Shown: positions 1 to 8,291, counted from the first letter of the stretch. The stretch: 64,000 nt of DNA from Phycisphaerales bacterium (GCA_020831775.1 JAFIFZ010000040.1:1-64000); one strand, 5' to 3'. Made by a program: numbers and translations. The notes: a model not told the origin generated them from the sequence alone.

Positions 1-1
1 C

Positions 2-1087
2 GCGGAGATCACCGAAGGCGACACGCCACCCCGCCAGACCTCAGGTGGCGTTCGTGAGATCGACGCACGCGGATGCATACTTATGCCGGGGCTGGTCGAT
101 CTGCACTGCGACGCGATCGAAGGCCAGGCCGAACCCAGACCCGGCGTCCTGCTCCCGTTCGATCTTGCGATCCGGGCGATGGACACACGCCTCGCCGCGG
201 CTGGCATCACCACCTGTTTTCACGCGATCACCTTCGCCGGCAAGCTGCTCGGCCTTCGCGACATCGAAACAGCGACACGCCTAGCGGATTCGATCGCTGA
301 GTTCGGCTGTGAGGGCTCGATCGACCACCGCGTCCATGCCCGAATCGAACTCACCGCCCCCGACGCCCCTTCAGCTGCGGAGTCGCTGCTCAGCCGGGGC
401 CGATGCTCGATGCTGTCGCTCATGGACCACACACCCGGCCAGGGGCAGTTCCGCACCATCGAATCTCTGATCGACTACCTCACCCGGTCGTACGCCATGG
501 ACGAGGCCGAGGTCCTCGCCGTGATCGACGAGCACGAGCGCGTCGGCGCCCGCAACCTCCTCCGAATCGTTCGTCTCGCACGGGGAGCGATAGAGTCTGG
601 GATCCCCGTCGCCAGCCACGACGACGACTCTGTCGAACGCATCGGAGTGGGCCTCCGACTGGGCGTGAGCATCTGCGAATTCCCGATGAACAACGCTGTA
701 GCTGCGGAGGCGACGCGGGCCGGCCTCGCCTGCGTCGTCGGAGCCCCCAATGTCGTCCGCGGGGGAAGCCACGGCGCAGGCCCAAGCGCTGAAACGCTCC
801 TTCGTGAGGGAGACGCGAACTGCCTCAGCAGCGACTATGCGCCGGAGACACTTCTGCCGGCTGTGTTTAGGCTGGCCGAGAGCATGCCGCTGCACGAAGC
901 CATTGCTCTGGCCACAGCGAACCCGGCCTCGGCGACAGGTCTCTCAGATCGGGGAAGTATTCGTGACGGCGCCAGAGCTGACCTGCTCCTCGTCGACACT
1001 TCCAATCCGCGCGGGATCCCGATCGCCTCAGACGTTTGGATCGAGGGGATCTGTGTTCTCAGGCGGCTCGCCCGATCCTCTGGATAG
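2..1087 (+). CDS. phnM: PhnM, ribose 1-methylphosphonate 5-triphosphate diphosphatase (5' end outside window)
   Basis: This amidohydrolase-family enzyme of the C-P lyase pathway removes pyrophosphate from alpha-D-ribose 1-methylphosphonate 5-triphosphate. The reading frame is open to the left edge of the window, so the gene begins before base 1; 361 codons are visible of a family usually near 380. An ATG at 83 lies inside the conserved MPGLVDLHCD metal-binding segment and is therefore too late to be the start. Other family marks are the GAPNVVRGGSHG segment (about 745-780) and the SSDYAPETLL segment (about 828-857). The rest of a phn cluster, if present, would lie to the left. Reaction and family are established knowledge; the identification rests on these motifs. 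Confidence 0.93.
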   Translation, partial: AEITEGDTPPRQTSGGVREIDARGCILMPGLVDLHCDAIEGQAEPRPGVLLPFDLAIRAMDTRLAAAGITTCFHAITFAGKLLGLRDIETATRLADSIAEFGCEGSIDHRVHARIELTAPDAPSAAESLLSRGRCSMLSLMDHTPGQGQFRTIESLIDYLTRSYAMDEAEVLAVIDEHERVGARNLLRIVRLARGAIESGIPVASHDDDSVERIGVGLRLGVSICEFPMNNAVAAEATRAGLACVVGAPNVVRGGSHGAGPSAETLLREGDANCLSSDYAPETLLPAVFRLAESMPLHEAIALATANPASATGLSDRGSIRDGARADLLLVDTSNPRGIPIASDVWIEGICVLRRLARSSG

Positions 1088-1348
1088 ATTGAGAGAAAAA
1101 TCTACTTCGCATCAACAGTGACGAGCGCGTTCGTGCCGCAGCCGGTCGTCACGGATCACCACTGGACGCTCGAGATCGAGACATCCGGGCTGGCCGAGGG
1201 GCTTCATCTGATCGAGGTCGAGACGACCGACGCCTACGGCAAGGTCCACACAGGCCGGCGGATGATCCGCCTGCAGGACGATCCCGTAAACTTCGCCACG
1301 CTCGACGCAAACTCGATCCGCTCGCCGCGAGCCGCGAGCACGCCGTGA
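1088..1348 (+). pseudogene. Remnant of a metallophosphoesterase C-terminal domain
   Basis: A short open frame follows the phnM stop in the same frame. A GTG at 1118 could start a 76-residue peptide, but there is no ribosome site. The segment TDHHWTLEIET, then GLHLIEVETTDAYGKVHTG, resembles the C-terminal beta domain of calcineurin-like phosphoesterases, which in intact proteins follows a catalytic domain of several hundred residues. No catalytic motifs are present. The simplest reading is a decayed or truncated gene end; a free-standing small protein is possible but less likely. The rest of the gap up to 1467 shows nothing else. Confidence 0.45.
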
Positions 1349-1467
1349 CGGTCGAATCCGGATGGATGCCGGCGTTTCGGACTGATTGAACCGCACAGCA
1401 TCGCTCTACTGTGCCACATTGTCCTTCGCCGCCATCAAGCGGGTTCAAGAGATCTGACCGCTCAGCA

Positions 1468-2052
1468 TCACAGCCGCGCCAAACCCGCCTCATCCACCGC
1501 CCGCGCTGCCTTCGCCTTGAGCGCCTTCATCCAGAAGAACCCCGCCAGACCAAGACACACCGCAAGCGCCGCGATCGCGCCCAGCCCGCTGGGGTGGTTG
1601 ACGGTCCACGCGATCACGGCGTGCCCGTGGCGCCTCGGGTGGTGGCGGACCTCGATCGCCGTGCCGGGCGGGTGGTTGTCGACCAGCCGCATGGCGTCCC
1701 AGGGCCAGAGCGTCGTGTCCAGCTCGTAGCGGCTGGGGCTCTTCCAGAGCGTGAGGTTGTCGGTCCGGTGCACGCGTCCGCCGGCCTCGTACTCGTAGAT
1801 GATTGACGGCCCCCGCAGGTGCTGGCCGTAGGGGAAGTAGTGGCTCTCCAGGACAACGCCCTGCACGCTCGGCCACCGGGCGGGCGAGGTGAGGTACCAG
1901 AGCGCCCCGCCGATCGCCAGCGCGATGAGCAGGCAGACCGCCGCGGCGCCGGCGTGCTTCTCGTAGCTGTGCGCACCTTCGGCCCGCGCGCCATCGAGAG
2001 CGATCTCGGCCTGCCAGTGGTCGGGAGTCTGTTCGTCGCTGGCGTCGTCCAT
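1468..2052 (-). CDS. DUF3592-type membrane protein
   Basis: A 194-residue protein with two predicted membrane helices, one near residues 35-55 (CLLIALAIGGALWYLT) and one near 160-178 (GAIAALAVCLGLAGFFW). They enclose an extracellular beta-rich segment with the IIYEYEAGGRVH pattern typical of DUF3592 proteins. The family has no known function. The ATG at 2052 is chosen; a TTG six codons upstream (2070) is an alternative, and neither has a clear ribosome site. The gene is divergent from the mutagenesis cassette, so 2053-2184 holds both upstream regions. Confidence 0.65.
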   Translation of the reverse strand: MDDASDEQTPDHWQAEIALDGARAEGAHSYEKHAGAAAVCLLIALAIGGALWYLTSPARWPSVQGVVLESHYFPYGQHLRGPSIIYEYEAGGRVHRTDNLTLWKSPSRYELDTTLWPWDAMRLVDNHPPGTAIEVRHHPRRHGHAVIAWTVNHPSGLGAIAALAVCLGLAGFFWMKALKAKAARAVDEAGLARL

Positions 2053-2116
2053 GCTCGATTGATCGGTCAAACAGCGACCCGGCTCCGGCCGTGCTCGGGC
2101 AGGCTCAGAACCTCTT

Positions 2117-2136
2117 GATTCGGTAACGATTCGGTA
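2117..2136 (+). promoter_or_regulatory. Operator-like direct repeat upstream of imuA
   Basis: Two identical copies of GATTCGGTA lie at 2117-2125 and 2128-2136, exactly 11 bp apart. The second copy overlaps a good -10 hexamer (TATTAT, 2135-2140). An 11-bp-spaced direct repeat next to an imuA-imuB-dnaE2 operon resembles in form the GTTC-N7-GTTC LexA box of alphaproteobacteria, here as ATTC-N7-ATTC. That it is an SOS operator is inference; no lexA gene is in the window to compare with. Confidence 0.5.
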
Positions 2137-2140
2137 TTAT
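2135..2140 (+). promoter_or_regulatory. -10 element for the imuA-imuB-dnaE2 operon
   Basis: TATTAT stands out in GC-rich surroundings, 44 nt before the imuA start. The sequence 17 bp upstream (CTCTTG, 2112-2117) is a weak -35. The hexamer overlaps the second half of the 11-bp direct repeat, as expected for a repressor that occludes RNA polymerase. Confidence 0.5.
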
Positions 2141-2184
2141 CCTGATAAAGGCCGATCAAGCAGGATCTGCCGAGCCGATTCCCG

Positions 2185-2982
2185 ATGCCCAAGGCCCTCT
2201 CCATCCACGACGACCGCCTCGCCAGAGCCAGGGCGGTGCTCTCGCGCGTACACGGGGGGGGGGTGCCGGGCCGTTCGTCCGGGGCGGGGCCGCTGGAGGT
2301 CGGGCCTGGGCTGCACGAGTGGATCGGCGGCGGGTCTGCCTGGGGCGAGGGCGGGACAGAACCCTCTTCGGCCGGAGGCGGGTTCGCGCCGATCGGCGTG
2401 CTGATCGGGGTCGCTCGGGCCCGGGCGGGCGCTCTGGGGGCCGACGCACGCGTGCTCTGGATCGGGCGACGCGTCTGGCCGACGCCCGCGGCACTCGTCC
2501 ATCGGCCCGGACGCTGCGGCGAGGACCGGTCGCTCTTGGAACGCTCGCTCTTTGTGGACGCTCACAACGCGGGAGAAGCGCTCTGGGCGGCGGACACCGC
2601 GCTGCGTTCGTGCGGGGCGGGGGTCATCGTCGCCGACGGGTCCGGGCTGGACATGGCCTCGACGAGGCGTCTGCAGCTCGCGGCCGAGGCTTCCGGGTCC
2701 GGCGGCGCGGGCGTCTGCCTGCTGGCGCGTCCCTCGCGTGAGATCCGGTCGCTGTCGGCCGCGGCGACGAGGTGGCTGGTCGAGCCGGACAGAAGCGATG
2801 AAGAGGACCGGCCGGGATGGGCCGTCCGACTGCTGCGCCGCAAAGGACTGCGGCCCGAGGAGGGGCACACCCGCTGGGTTGTGCGGAGTTGTCATGCGAC
2901 GGGCGATGTGCGTGTGGTTGCCGTCACTGCGGATCGACCTGGTCCGCCGGCGCGACAGTGTCGGGCGCGGACCGGGTCGTGA
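2185..2982 (+). CDS. imuA: ImuA, RecA-like accessory protein of inducible mutagenesis
   Basis: A 265-residue protein, first gene of a damage-inducible translesion cassette. ImuA is a SulA/RecA-related protein that supports ImuB and DnaE2. Visible marks are GLHEWIGGG early in the protein, a hydrophobic strand leading to ARVLWIGRRVWPTPAAL where ImuA carries its modified Walker region, and the order imuA-imuB-dnaE2. The gene overlaps imuB by 89 nt in another frame. A run of ten Gs at 2254-2263 lies in the first codons, so a one-base slip would knock out the protein. Recognition is partly from context because ImuA sequences are divergent. Confidence 0.85.
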   Translation: MPKALSIHDDRLARARAVLSRVHGGGVPGRSSGAGPLEVGPGLHEWIGGGSAWGEGGTEPSSAGGGFAPIGVLIGVARARAGALGADARVLWIGRRVWPTPAALVHRPGRCGEDRSLLERSLFVDAHNAGEALWAADTALRSCGAGVIVADGSGLDMASTRRLQLAAEASGSGGAGVCLLARPSREIRSLSAAATRWLVEPDRSDEEDRPGWAVRLLRRKGLRPEEGHTRWVVRSCHATGDVRVVAVTADRPGPPARQCRARTGS

Positions 2983-4408
2983 ACGCCCGATTCTCGTCGT
3001 GTCGCGCGAGGGCGGCGGACGCGAGAGCGTGGTCGATGCGTGCGCGCTCGCCCAAAGGGCGGGCGTCCGCCCCGGCATGCCCGCAGGCGAGGCCCGCGCC
3101 GCCTTGGGCAGCAGCGGCGTCAGAACGATCCCCGACGACCCAGAGGCCCTCGCCGGCGTGCTGCTGCGTCTGGCGGTGTTCATGCAGCGGTTCTCGCCGG
3201 TTGTCGCGATCGACAGTCGCGACGGTCTGCTGCTGGACATCACCGGGTGCGCCCGTCTGTTCGGAGGCGAAGACCGCATCCTCGCTCGCGCCGGGCGTGC
3301 GCTGCGCCGGCTCGGGCTGGCGAGCCGGATCGCGATCGCGCCGACCTTCGCGTGTGCGCAGGGCGTGGCGAGGTACGCCCGGTCAGCCGGGATCGTCGCC
3401 GAAGGCGGACAGCGTGATGCGCTCGCCCCGCTGCCGATCGCGGCTTTGGGCGTTGATGAACAGATCGCGGCAGGGCTGGGCGAGGTCGGTGTCGATCGGA
3501 TCGGCCAGCTCATGGCCCTGCCCCGCTCGTCGCTGCCGGCGAGGTTCGGCGAGGAACTGCTCTGGAGGCTCGACTGCGCAATGGGCGACGCGATCGAGAC
3601 GATCGAGCCCGTGCGCTCAGAGCCCTCCCCGGAGGCGGAGATGATCTTCGACGGGCCGACAACACGCACCGACGCGATCGCCGCGGCCGTGCGCACGCTG
3701 CTGGATCGTCTCGCCGGCGCGATGCGGGCGCGCGGGCTCGGGGCGAGGCGCTTGCGCCTGACGCTGCTCCGCGTCGGCGTCTCCCCCTTCCAGATCGAGG
3801 CCTCGTTCGGCCGGCCCTCGCGCGACCCGGTCCACCTCTGGTCGATCCTCGGCCCGTCGCTCGAACGGGCGCACCTCGGGCACGGCGTCGAGGGCGTGCG
3901 GATCGTCGCCGAACGCTTCGGGAGGCTGGGCCACGAGCAGGCCGGCGAGTCACACGCCATCGGCGAGGATCCGAAGGCCGTCGCCGAACTGGTCGACACG
4001 CTGTGCGCCAGGCTCGGCCGCCACGGCGTGCTGCGGATCCTGCCCGCTGAATCGCACCTGCCCGAGCGTGCGGCGAGGCTCGCGCCCGCGGCCGACGCCC
4101 CGCCCCGCGGCCCGGTTGCCGCGATGGCCGACGCGCTGCGCCCCACACTGCTCCTGGACCGCCCCGAGCCCGCCGCCGTTGTCTCACTGACACCCGACGG
4201 GCCGGTGATGCATGTGTCCTGGAGAGGGGGTTCTGCGAGGGTGACCGCCTGCAGTGGCCCCGAGCGGATCTCGCCGGTCTGGTGGGACGCCAAGGCCCGC
4301 GCCGAGACACGCGATTACTTCCGCGTCCGCGACGGATCGGGACGCTGGCTCTGGCTCTGCCGCGCCGTCGAGAGCGGGCGCTGGTTCGTCCACGGCGTGT
4401 GGGCCTGA
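2894..4408 (+). CDS. imuB: ImuB, catalytically inactive Y-family polymerase adaptor
   Basis: A 504-residue protein of the Y-family polymerase superfamily. In studied bacteria ImuB links DnaE2 to the sliding clamp during error-prone lesion bypass and lacks the polymerase active site. The start MRRAMCVWLPSLRIDL is the usual ImuB N-terminus; ATG 2894 is used and ATG 2906 is possible. Further marks are LRLAVFMQRFSPVVAID, DITGCARLFGGED and the helix-hairpin-helix-like segment GVDRIGQLMALPRSSLPARFGEELL. It overlaps the end of imuA by 89 nt and lies 10 nt before dnaE2, so translation is probably coupled. Confidence 0.92.
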   Translation: MRRAMCVWLPSLRIDLVRRRDSVGRGPGRERPILVVSREGGGRESVVDACALAQRAGVRPGMPAGEARAALGSSGVRTIPDDPEALAGVLLRLAVFMQRFSPVVAIDSRDGLLLDITGCARLFGGEDRILARAGRALRRLGLASRIAIAPTFACAQGVARYARSAGIVAEGGQRDALAPLPIAALGVDEQIAAGLGEVGVDRIGQLMALPRSSLPARFGEELLWRLDCAMGDAIETIEPVRSEPSPEAEMIFDGPTTRTDAIAAAVRTLLDRLAGAMRARGLGARRLRLTLLRVGVSPFQIEASFGRPSRDPVHLWSILGPSLERAHLGHGVEGVRIVAERFGRLGHEQAGESHAIGEDPKAVAELVDTLCARLGRHGVLRILPAESHLPERAARLAPAADAPPRGPVAAMADALRPTLLLDRPEPAAVVSLTPDGPVMHVSWRGGSARVTACSGPERISPVWWDAKARAETRDYFRVRDGSGRWLWLCRAVESGRWFVHGVWA

Positions 4409-4418
4409 AAGACCGCTC

Positions 4419-7400
4419 ATGCCGGACTCCCCGCCGGGCAAGGCCCGACCCCACCCCTCCAAGCGCGACGCGCCAGACACAGGCGCCGCAGAGCGACCGC
4501 GCCAACGACGCGTTGTCCGCTACGCCGAGCTCGCGGTCACCAGCAACTACACCTTTCTGACCGGCGCCAGCCACCCCGAGGAGTTCGTCGAGCGTGCGGC
4601 CGAGCTCGGCTGCAGCGGCGTGGCCATCACCGACTGCGCCTCCCTCGCCGGCGTCGTGCGCGCGCATGTCGCGGCGAAGGCCTCGGGCCTCCCCCTGGCG
4701 ATCGGCTCGCGCCTGACACTCGGGCTCGACGGCGTGCCCGAGGATCCCGCCCGCGTCGATCCGTCGCGCCTGCTGCACGCGTTGGTCTACCCGACTTGCC
4801 CGGCCTCGTACGCCGGGCTGTGCCGCCTGCTGACCTTGGGCAAACGCCGCGCGCCCAAGGGATCGTGCTACCTGTCTCTGCACGATCTTGTTGAGCACCA
4901 GGAAGGCCTGCTCTGCGTCGTGCTGCCCCCGAGGTACCCATGCGACGGCTTCGTGCAGGCGGTCGAGGGGTTGCGGGCGGTCTTCGACGCCGATCGGCTC
5001 TCGCTGGCGCTCTCGCGCCGGTACGGGCCCGACGACGAGAGCCGGATCCGCACCGCCCTGAGTCTCGCCGAGCACACCCGCCTGCCCCCGGTGGTCGTCA
5101 ACGAGGTGCTCTACCACGATCCCGGCCGGCGCGGGCTGCAGGATGTGCTCGCCTGCATCCGCAACGGACGCACGCTCGCCGACATCGGCCTGGCGCTCCA
5201 GGCCAACGCCGAGCGGCACCTGAAACCGCCCGAGGAGATGGAAAGGCTCTTCGGATCGCTGCCCGGTGCGGTCGCACGCAGCGCGGAGATCCTCGACCGT
5301 GCCTCGGCCTTCGGGCTCGACCAACTCCGATACCGGTACCCCGACGAGCCCTGCCCGCCGGGCGTGCGCGCCGTCGACCACCTGCGGATGCTGGCGCTGC
5401 AGGGTGCGCACGCCCGCTACCGCGGGCCAGCGCCGCGCAAGACGCTCGAATCGCTGGAGTACGAGCTCCGGCTCGTCGAGGAGCTCGGCTACGAGGCCTA
5501 CTTCCTGACCTGTCACGACATCGTCGTCTTCGCCCGCTCGCGCGGGATCTTCTGCCAGGGCCGGGGCGGGGCGGCCAACTCGGCCCTGTGCTACTGCCTG
5601 GGCATCACCGAGGTCGACCCCGCGACGCACAGCCTGCTCTTTGAGCGGTTCATCAGCCGCGAACGGGGCGAGCCCCCCGACATCGACATCGACTTCGAGC
5701 ACGAGCGACGCGAGGAAGTCATCCAGTACATCTACGCCCGCTACGGGCGCGACCGCGCCGCCCTGACCGCCGAGGTCATCAGCTACCGGGGCCGCAGCGC
5801 CGTCCGCGAGGTCGGCAAAGTCATGGGGCTCTCGCCAGACCGCGTCGACGCTCTGGCCAAACGCCTGGACCACTGGGGAGGAGGGACCGACGAGCGTGCC
5901 CTGCGCGAAGCCGGCCTGGACCCAGACGACCCGACCTGCAAACACATCGTCCGCCTCACCTCCGAGCTCGCGGGCTTCCCCCGCCACCTGTCGCAGCATG
6001 TGGGCGGGTTCGTCATCACCCAAGGCCCGTTAACCGACCTCGTCCCGATCGAGAACGCCGCAATGGAAGGCCGCACCGTCATCGAGTGGGACAAAGACGA
6101 CCTCGACGCCCTGGGCATCCTCAAGGTCGACGTGCTGGGGCTGGGGATGCTGACCTGCCTGAGGAAGGCGGTGGGGATGGTGGAGGGGGAGAAGGGGAAG
6201 AAGAAACGGAGAGACGGAGAGACGGAGAGAGCGGGGGCAGAATCAACGCAGCGGGCGGATGGCCCAATGGAGAATGGTGATGGCGAATGTGAAGACGTTC
6301 AGGGATCTTGTGGCTTGGCGGAAGGGGATGGACCTCGCGGCGGCGGTGTACCGGGAGACCGCCCAGATGCCCGACACGGAGCGGTTCGGATTGTGCAGCC
6401 AGATGCGTCGCGCTGCGGTCTCGATCCCGTCGAACATCGCACAGGGCTACGGGAGACAGAGCAGGCCGGACCTGCTCAAGTTCCTCCGGATCGCCCGGGG
6501 GTCGCTCAACGAGCTGAGCACCCAGCACGAACTGGCGGTCTCGCTGGGCATGCTGAGCGGCAAGACAACGCTCACTCCGATCCTGGACGAAACAGACCGA
6601 GTGCTCCAAGCACTGATCCGAAGCCTCGAACCAAGACCCTGAAACAACCAACCCCAGCGCCGCCCCAACTCTCTCCGTCTCTCCGTCTCTCCGTCTCTTC
6701 TCCCCCTCCTCCCCCTCCTTCTTCCCACTACTCCCTCTCCTCCATCATCGCAGATCCCACCGACCCCGCGGTCTACGAGATGATCTGCCGCGCCGACACC
6801 GTCGGCGTCTTCCAGATCGAGAGCCGGGCGCAGATGACGATGCTGCCGCGGCTTCGACCACGCGAGTTCTACGACCTGGTCATCGAGGTCGCGATCGTCA
6901 GGCCCGGGCCCATCCAGGGCAAGATGGTCCACCCGTACCTGCGCCGGCGCTGCGGCGAGGAGCCGGTCGTCTTCCCCGGGCCCGAGGTCGAGCGGGTGCT
7001 CGGACGCACACTCGGCGTGCCGCTCTTCCAGGAGCAGGCGATGCAGCTCGCCATCGTCGCCGCGGGCTTCACGCCCGACGAGGCGGACGCCCTGAGGCGC
7101 GCCATGGCCGCGTGGAAGCGCAAGGGCGACATGATCTACCGCTTCGGGACCAAGATCATCGACGGCATGACCTCAAGGGGGTACAGCCGCGACTTCGCCG
7201 AACGATGCTTCGAGCAGATCAAGGGGTTCAGCGAGTACGGCTTCCCCGAGTCTCATGCCGCCAGTTTCGCCATCCTCGTCTACGCCTCCGCCTGGCTCAA
7301 GCGTCATCATCCCGCGGCGTTCGCGGCCGCGCTCATCAACAGCCAACCCATGGGCTTCTACCAGCCGGCGCAGATCGTCCGCGACGCCAGAGAGCACGGC

Positions 7401-8291
7401 GTCGAGGTCCGCCCTGTCGATGTGAACCACAGCGACTGGGACTGCACGCTGGAACCCACAAACACGCCGCGCCCCGAGCATGTTGAACACCCCGACGCCG
7501 ATCCCGCTCGCTGGGGCGAGGGCGGGCCGGCGCTGCGGCTGGGCATGCGCATGGTCGACGGCCTCGGCCAGCAACAGGCCGACCTGATCGCGGACCTCAG
7601 AGCCGAACGCAAGCGACGCGGCAAGGGCCCGTTCACCGGCATCGAGCAGCTCTGGAAGGCCGGAGCCGTGCAGACACGGGCGCTGCGCCGCCTCGCCGAC
7701 GCCGACGCGTTCAGCTCGATGGGCCTCGACCGGCAGCGGGCGATCTGGGCGGTCCGCTCCCTCCGCGAAGACCGGCTGCCGCTGTTCGATCGCGCCGACG
7801 CTGAAGCCCCTGACTCGCCGACGCCTCCGGACCTGCCCGAGCTGCCAGAACTCCCTGAACTTCCTGAATCGTGGCAGGTGCTCCGCGACTACCGCACGAC
7901 CGGGCTCACACTCCGCCGCCATCCGATCGGCTTCATCCGCGACGAGCTGGACGCCCGGGGCGTCGTCCCCGCCGGCGCGCTGCTCGACGAAGCCCGCTGC
8001 CCGAACGGCACGCCCATCTCGGTCGCGGGGATCGTCCTGATCCGCCAGCGCCCCGGCACCGCCTCGGGCGTGGTCTTCATCACGCTCGAAGACGAGACCG
8101 GCGTCGCCAACCTCGTCGTCTGGCCGAAGGTCTTCGAGCGATTCAGGGCCGTCGCCAGACTCTCACGCGTCCTGCTGGTAGCGGGCAGCGTCGAGCGGCA
8201 GGGCGCCGTCGTCCACCTGCACGCACGCCGGCTGGAATCCCTCGACGATCGCATCAGAGACCTCAAGCAGGCGTCGCGCGACTTTCACTGA
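4419..8291 (+). CDS. dnaE2: DnaE2, error-prone DNA polymerase III alpha, with an in-frame insertion
   Basis: A C-family polymerase for damage-induced mutagenesis. The 1290 residues comprise an N-terminal PHP domain (from about residue 35, AVTSNYTFLTGASHPEEF), a palm with catalytic aspartates in PDIDID (D421, D423) and KVDVLGLGML (D571), a fingers region (about 770-1010), and a C-terminal OB fold (about 1195-1240). DnaE2 normally has 1050-1120 residues. The excess is a segment at about residues 588-767, rich in Gly/Arg then Ser/Pro, lying between D571 and the conserved DPAVYEMICRADTVGVFQIE. It is encoded by an inverted-repeat-bounded insertion carrying another gene (6182-6718). The frame stays open through it. 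Removing it leaves a normal-length polymerase. ATG 4419 is chosen because the open frame further upstream overlaps imuB. Confidence 0.95.
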   Translation: MPDSPPGKARPHPSKRDAPDTGAAERPRQRRVVRYAELAVTSNYTFLTGASHPEEFVERAAELGCSGVAITDCASLAGVVRAHVAAKASGLPLAIGSRLTLGLDGVPEDPARVDPSRLLHALVYPTCPASYAGLCRLLTLGKRRAPKGSCYLSLHDLVEHQEGLLCVVLPPRYPCDGFVQAVEGLRAVFDADRLSLALSRRYGPDDESRIRTALSLAEHTRLPPVVVNEVLYHDPGRRGLQDVLACIRNGRTLADIGLALQANAERHLKPPEEMERLFGSLPGAVARSAEILDRASAFGLDQLRYRYPDEPCPPGVRAVDHLRMLALQGAHARYRGPAPRKTLESLEYELRLVEELGYEAYFLTCHDIVVFARSRGIFCQGRGGAANSALCYCLGITEVDPATHSLLFERFISRERGEPPDIDIDFEHERREEVIQYIYARYGRDRAALTAEVISYRGRSAVREVGKVMGLSPDRVDALAKRLDHWGGGTDERALREAGLDPDDPTCKHIVRLTSELAGFPRHLSQHVGGFVITQGPLTDLVPIENAAMEGRTVIEWDKDDLDALGILKVDVLGLGMLTCLRKAVGMVEGEKGKKKRRDGETERAGAESTQRADGPMENGDGECEDVQGSCGLAEGDGPRGGGVPGDRPDARHGAVRIVQPDASRCGLDPVEHRTGLRETEQAGPAQVPPDRPGVAQRAEHPARTGGLAGHAERQDNAHSDPGRNRPSAPSTDPKPRTKTLKQPTPAPPQLSPSLRLSVSSPPPPPPSSHYSLSSIIADPTDPAVYEMICRADTVGVFQIESRAQMTMLPRLRPREFYDLVIEVAIVRPGPIQGKMVHPYLRRRCGEEPVVFPGPEVERVLGRTLGVPLFQEQAMQLAIVAAGFTPDEADALRRAMAAWKRKGDMIYRFGTKIIDGMTSRGYSRDFAERCFEQIKGFSEYGFPESHAASFAILVYASAWLKRHHPAAFAAALINSQPMGFYQPAQIVRDAREHGVEVRPVDVNHSDWDCTLEPTNTPRPEHVEHPDADPARWGEGGPALRLGMRMVDGLGQQQADLIADLRAERKRRGKGPFTGIEQLWKAGAVQTRALRRLADADAFSSMGLDRQRAIWAVRSLREDRLPLFDRADAEAPDSPTPPDLPELPELPELPESWQVLRDYRTTGLTLRRHPIGFIRDELDARGVVPAGALLDEARCPNGTPISVAGIVLIRQRPGTASGVVFITLEDETGVANLVVWPKVFERFRAVARLSRVLLVAGSVERQGAVVHLHARRLESLDDRIRDLKQASRDFH
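6182..6231 (+). repeat. Left arm of the inverted repeat flanking the dnaE2 insertion
   Basis: A purine-only GGAGGGGGAG-type stretch (6182-6205) followed by 26 nt of ACGGAGAG repeats (6206-6231). It pairs with 6669-6718 with three mismatches in 50, so the transcript would form a very long stem. Confidence 0.9.
6280..6642 (+). CDS. Four-helix-bundle protein (23S rRNA IVS / S23 family), nested in dnaE2
   Basis: A 120-residue protein in a different frame from the surrounding dnaE2. It has the family signature: FRDLVAWRKGMDLA at the start, then the LCSQMRRAAVSIPSNIAQGYGR segment (cited here by its ends), RIARGSLNEL and TQHELAV. These proteins fold as four-helix bundles and are usually encoded inside intervening sequences of 23S rRNA or as free genes; they resemble the accessory protein of diversity-generating retroelements. 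The start at 6280 has a GGAGA site 6 nt upstream; an earlier ATG at 6259 is possible. The role is unknown. Its place between the long inverted repeats suggests it belongs to the inserted element. Confidence 0.85.
   Translation: MANVKTFRDLVAWRKGMDLAAAVYRETAQMPDTERFGLCSQMRRAAVSIPSNIAQGYGRQSRPDLLKFLRIARGSLNELSTQHELAVSLGMLSGKTTLTPILDETDRVLQALIRSLEPRP
6669..6718 (-). repeat. Right arm of the inverted repeat flanking the dnaE2 insertion
   Basis: Three CTCTCCGT units (6669-6694) followed by a pyrimidine-only stretch (6695-6718). It is complementary to 6182-6231 at 47 of 50 positions. In the dnaE2 frame it encodes a Ser/Pro-rich linker just before the conserved DPAVYEMICRAD motif. Confidence 0.9.

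Larger units (their letters stand above)
6182..6718. mobile_element. IVS-like insertion inside dnaE2
   Basis: About 537 bp bounded by inverted repeats 6182-6231 and 6669-6718. These 50-nt arms match at 47 positions. The inner 26 nt of each arm match perfectly and are built from three 8-nt units, CTCTCCGT on the right arm and its complement on the left. The loop carries a four-helix-bundle gene. This stem-plus-ORF layout is that of intervening sequences in bacterial 23S rRNA, but the host here is a protein-coding gene. The host frame continues without a stop. No transposase or target-site duplication is evident. Confidence 0.75.

Noticed and set aside
2137-4293. 718-codon open frame on the minus strand opposite imuA/imuB
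   Set aside because: Arg/Ser/Pro-rich shadow produced by high GC at third positions of imuB; no family motif.
4254-4418. Upstream extension of dnaE2
   Set aside because: Overlaps the end of imuB and is Arg/Ser-rich without PHP-domain features; ATG 4419 gives the normal start.
3510-6023. 837-codon minus-strand frame opposite imuB and dnaE2
   Set aside because: Composition of an antisense shadow; no motif, no ribosome site.
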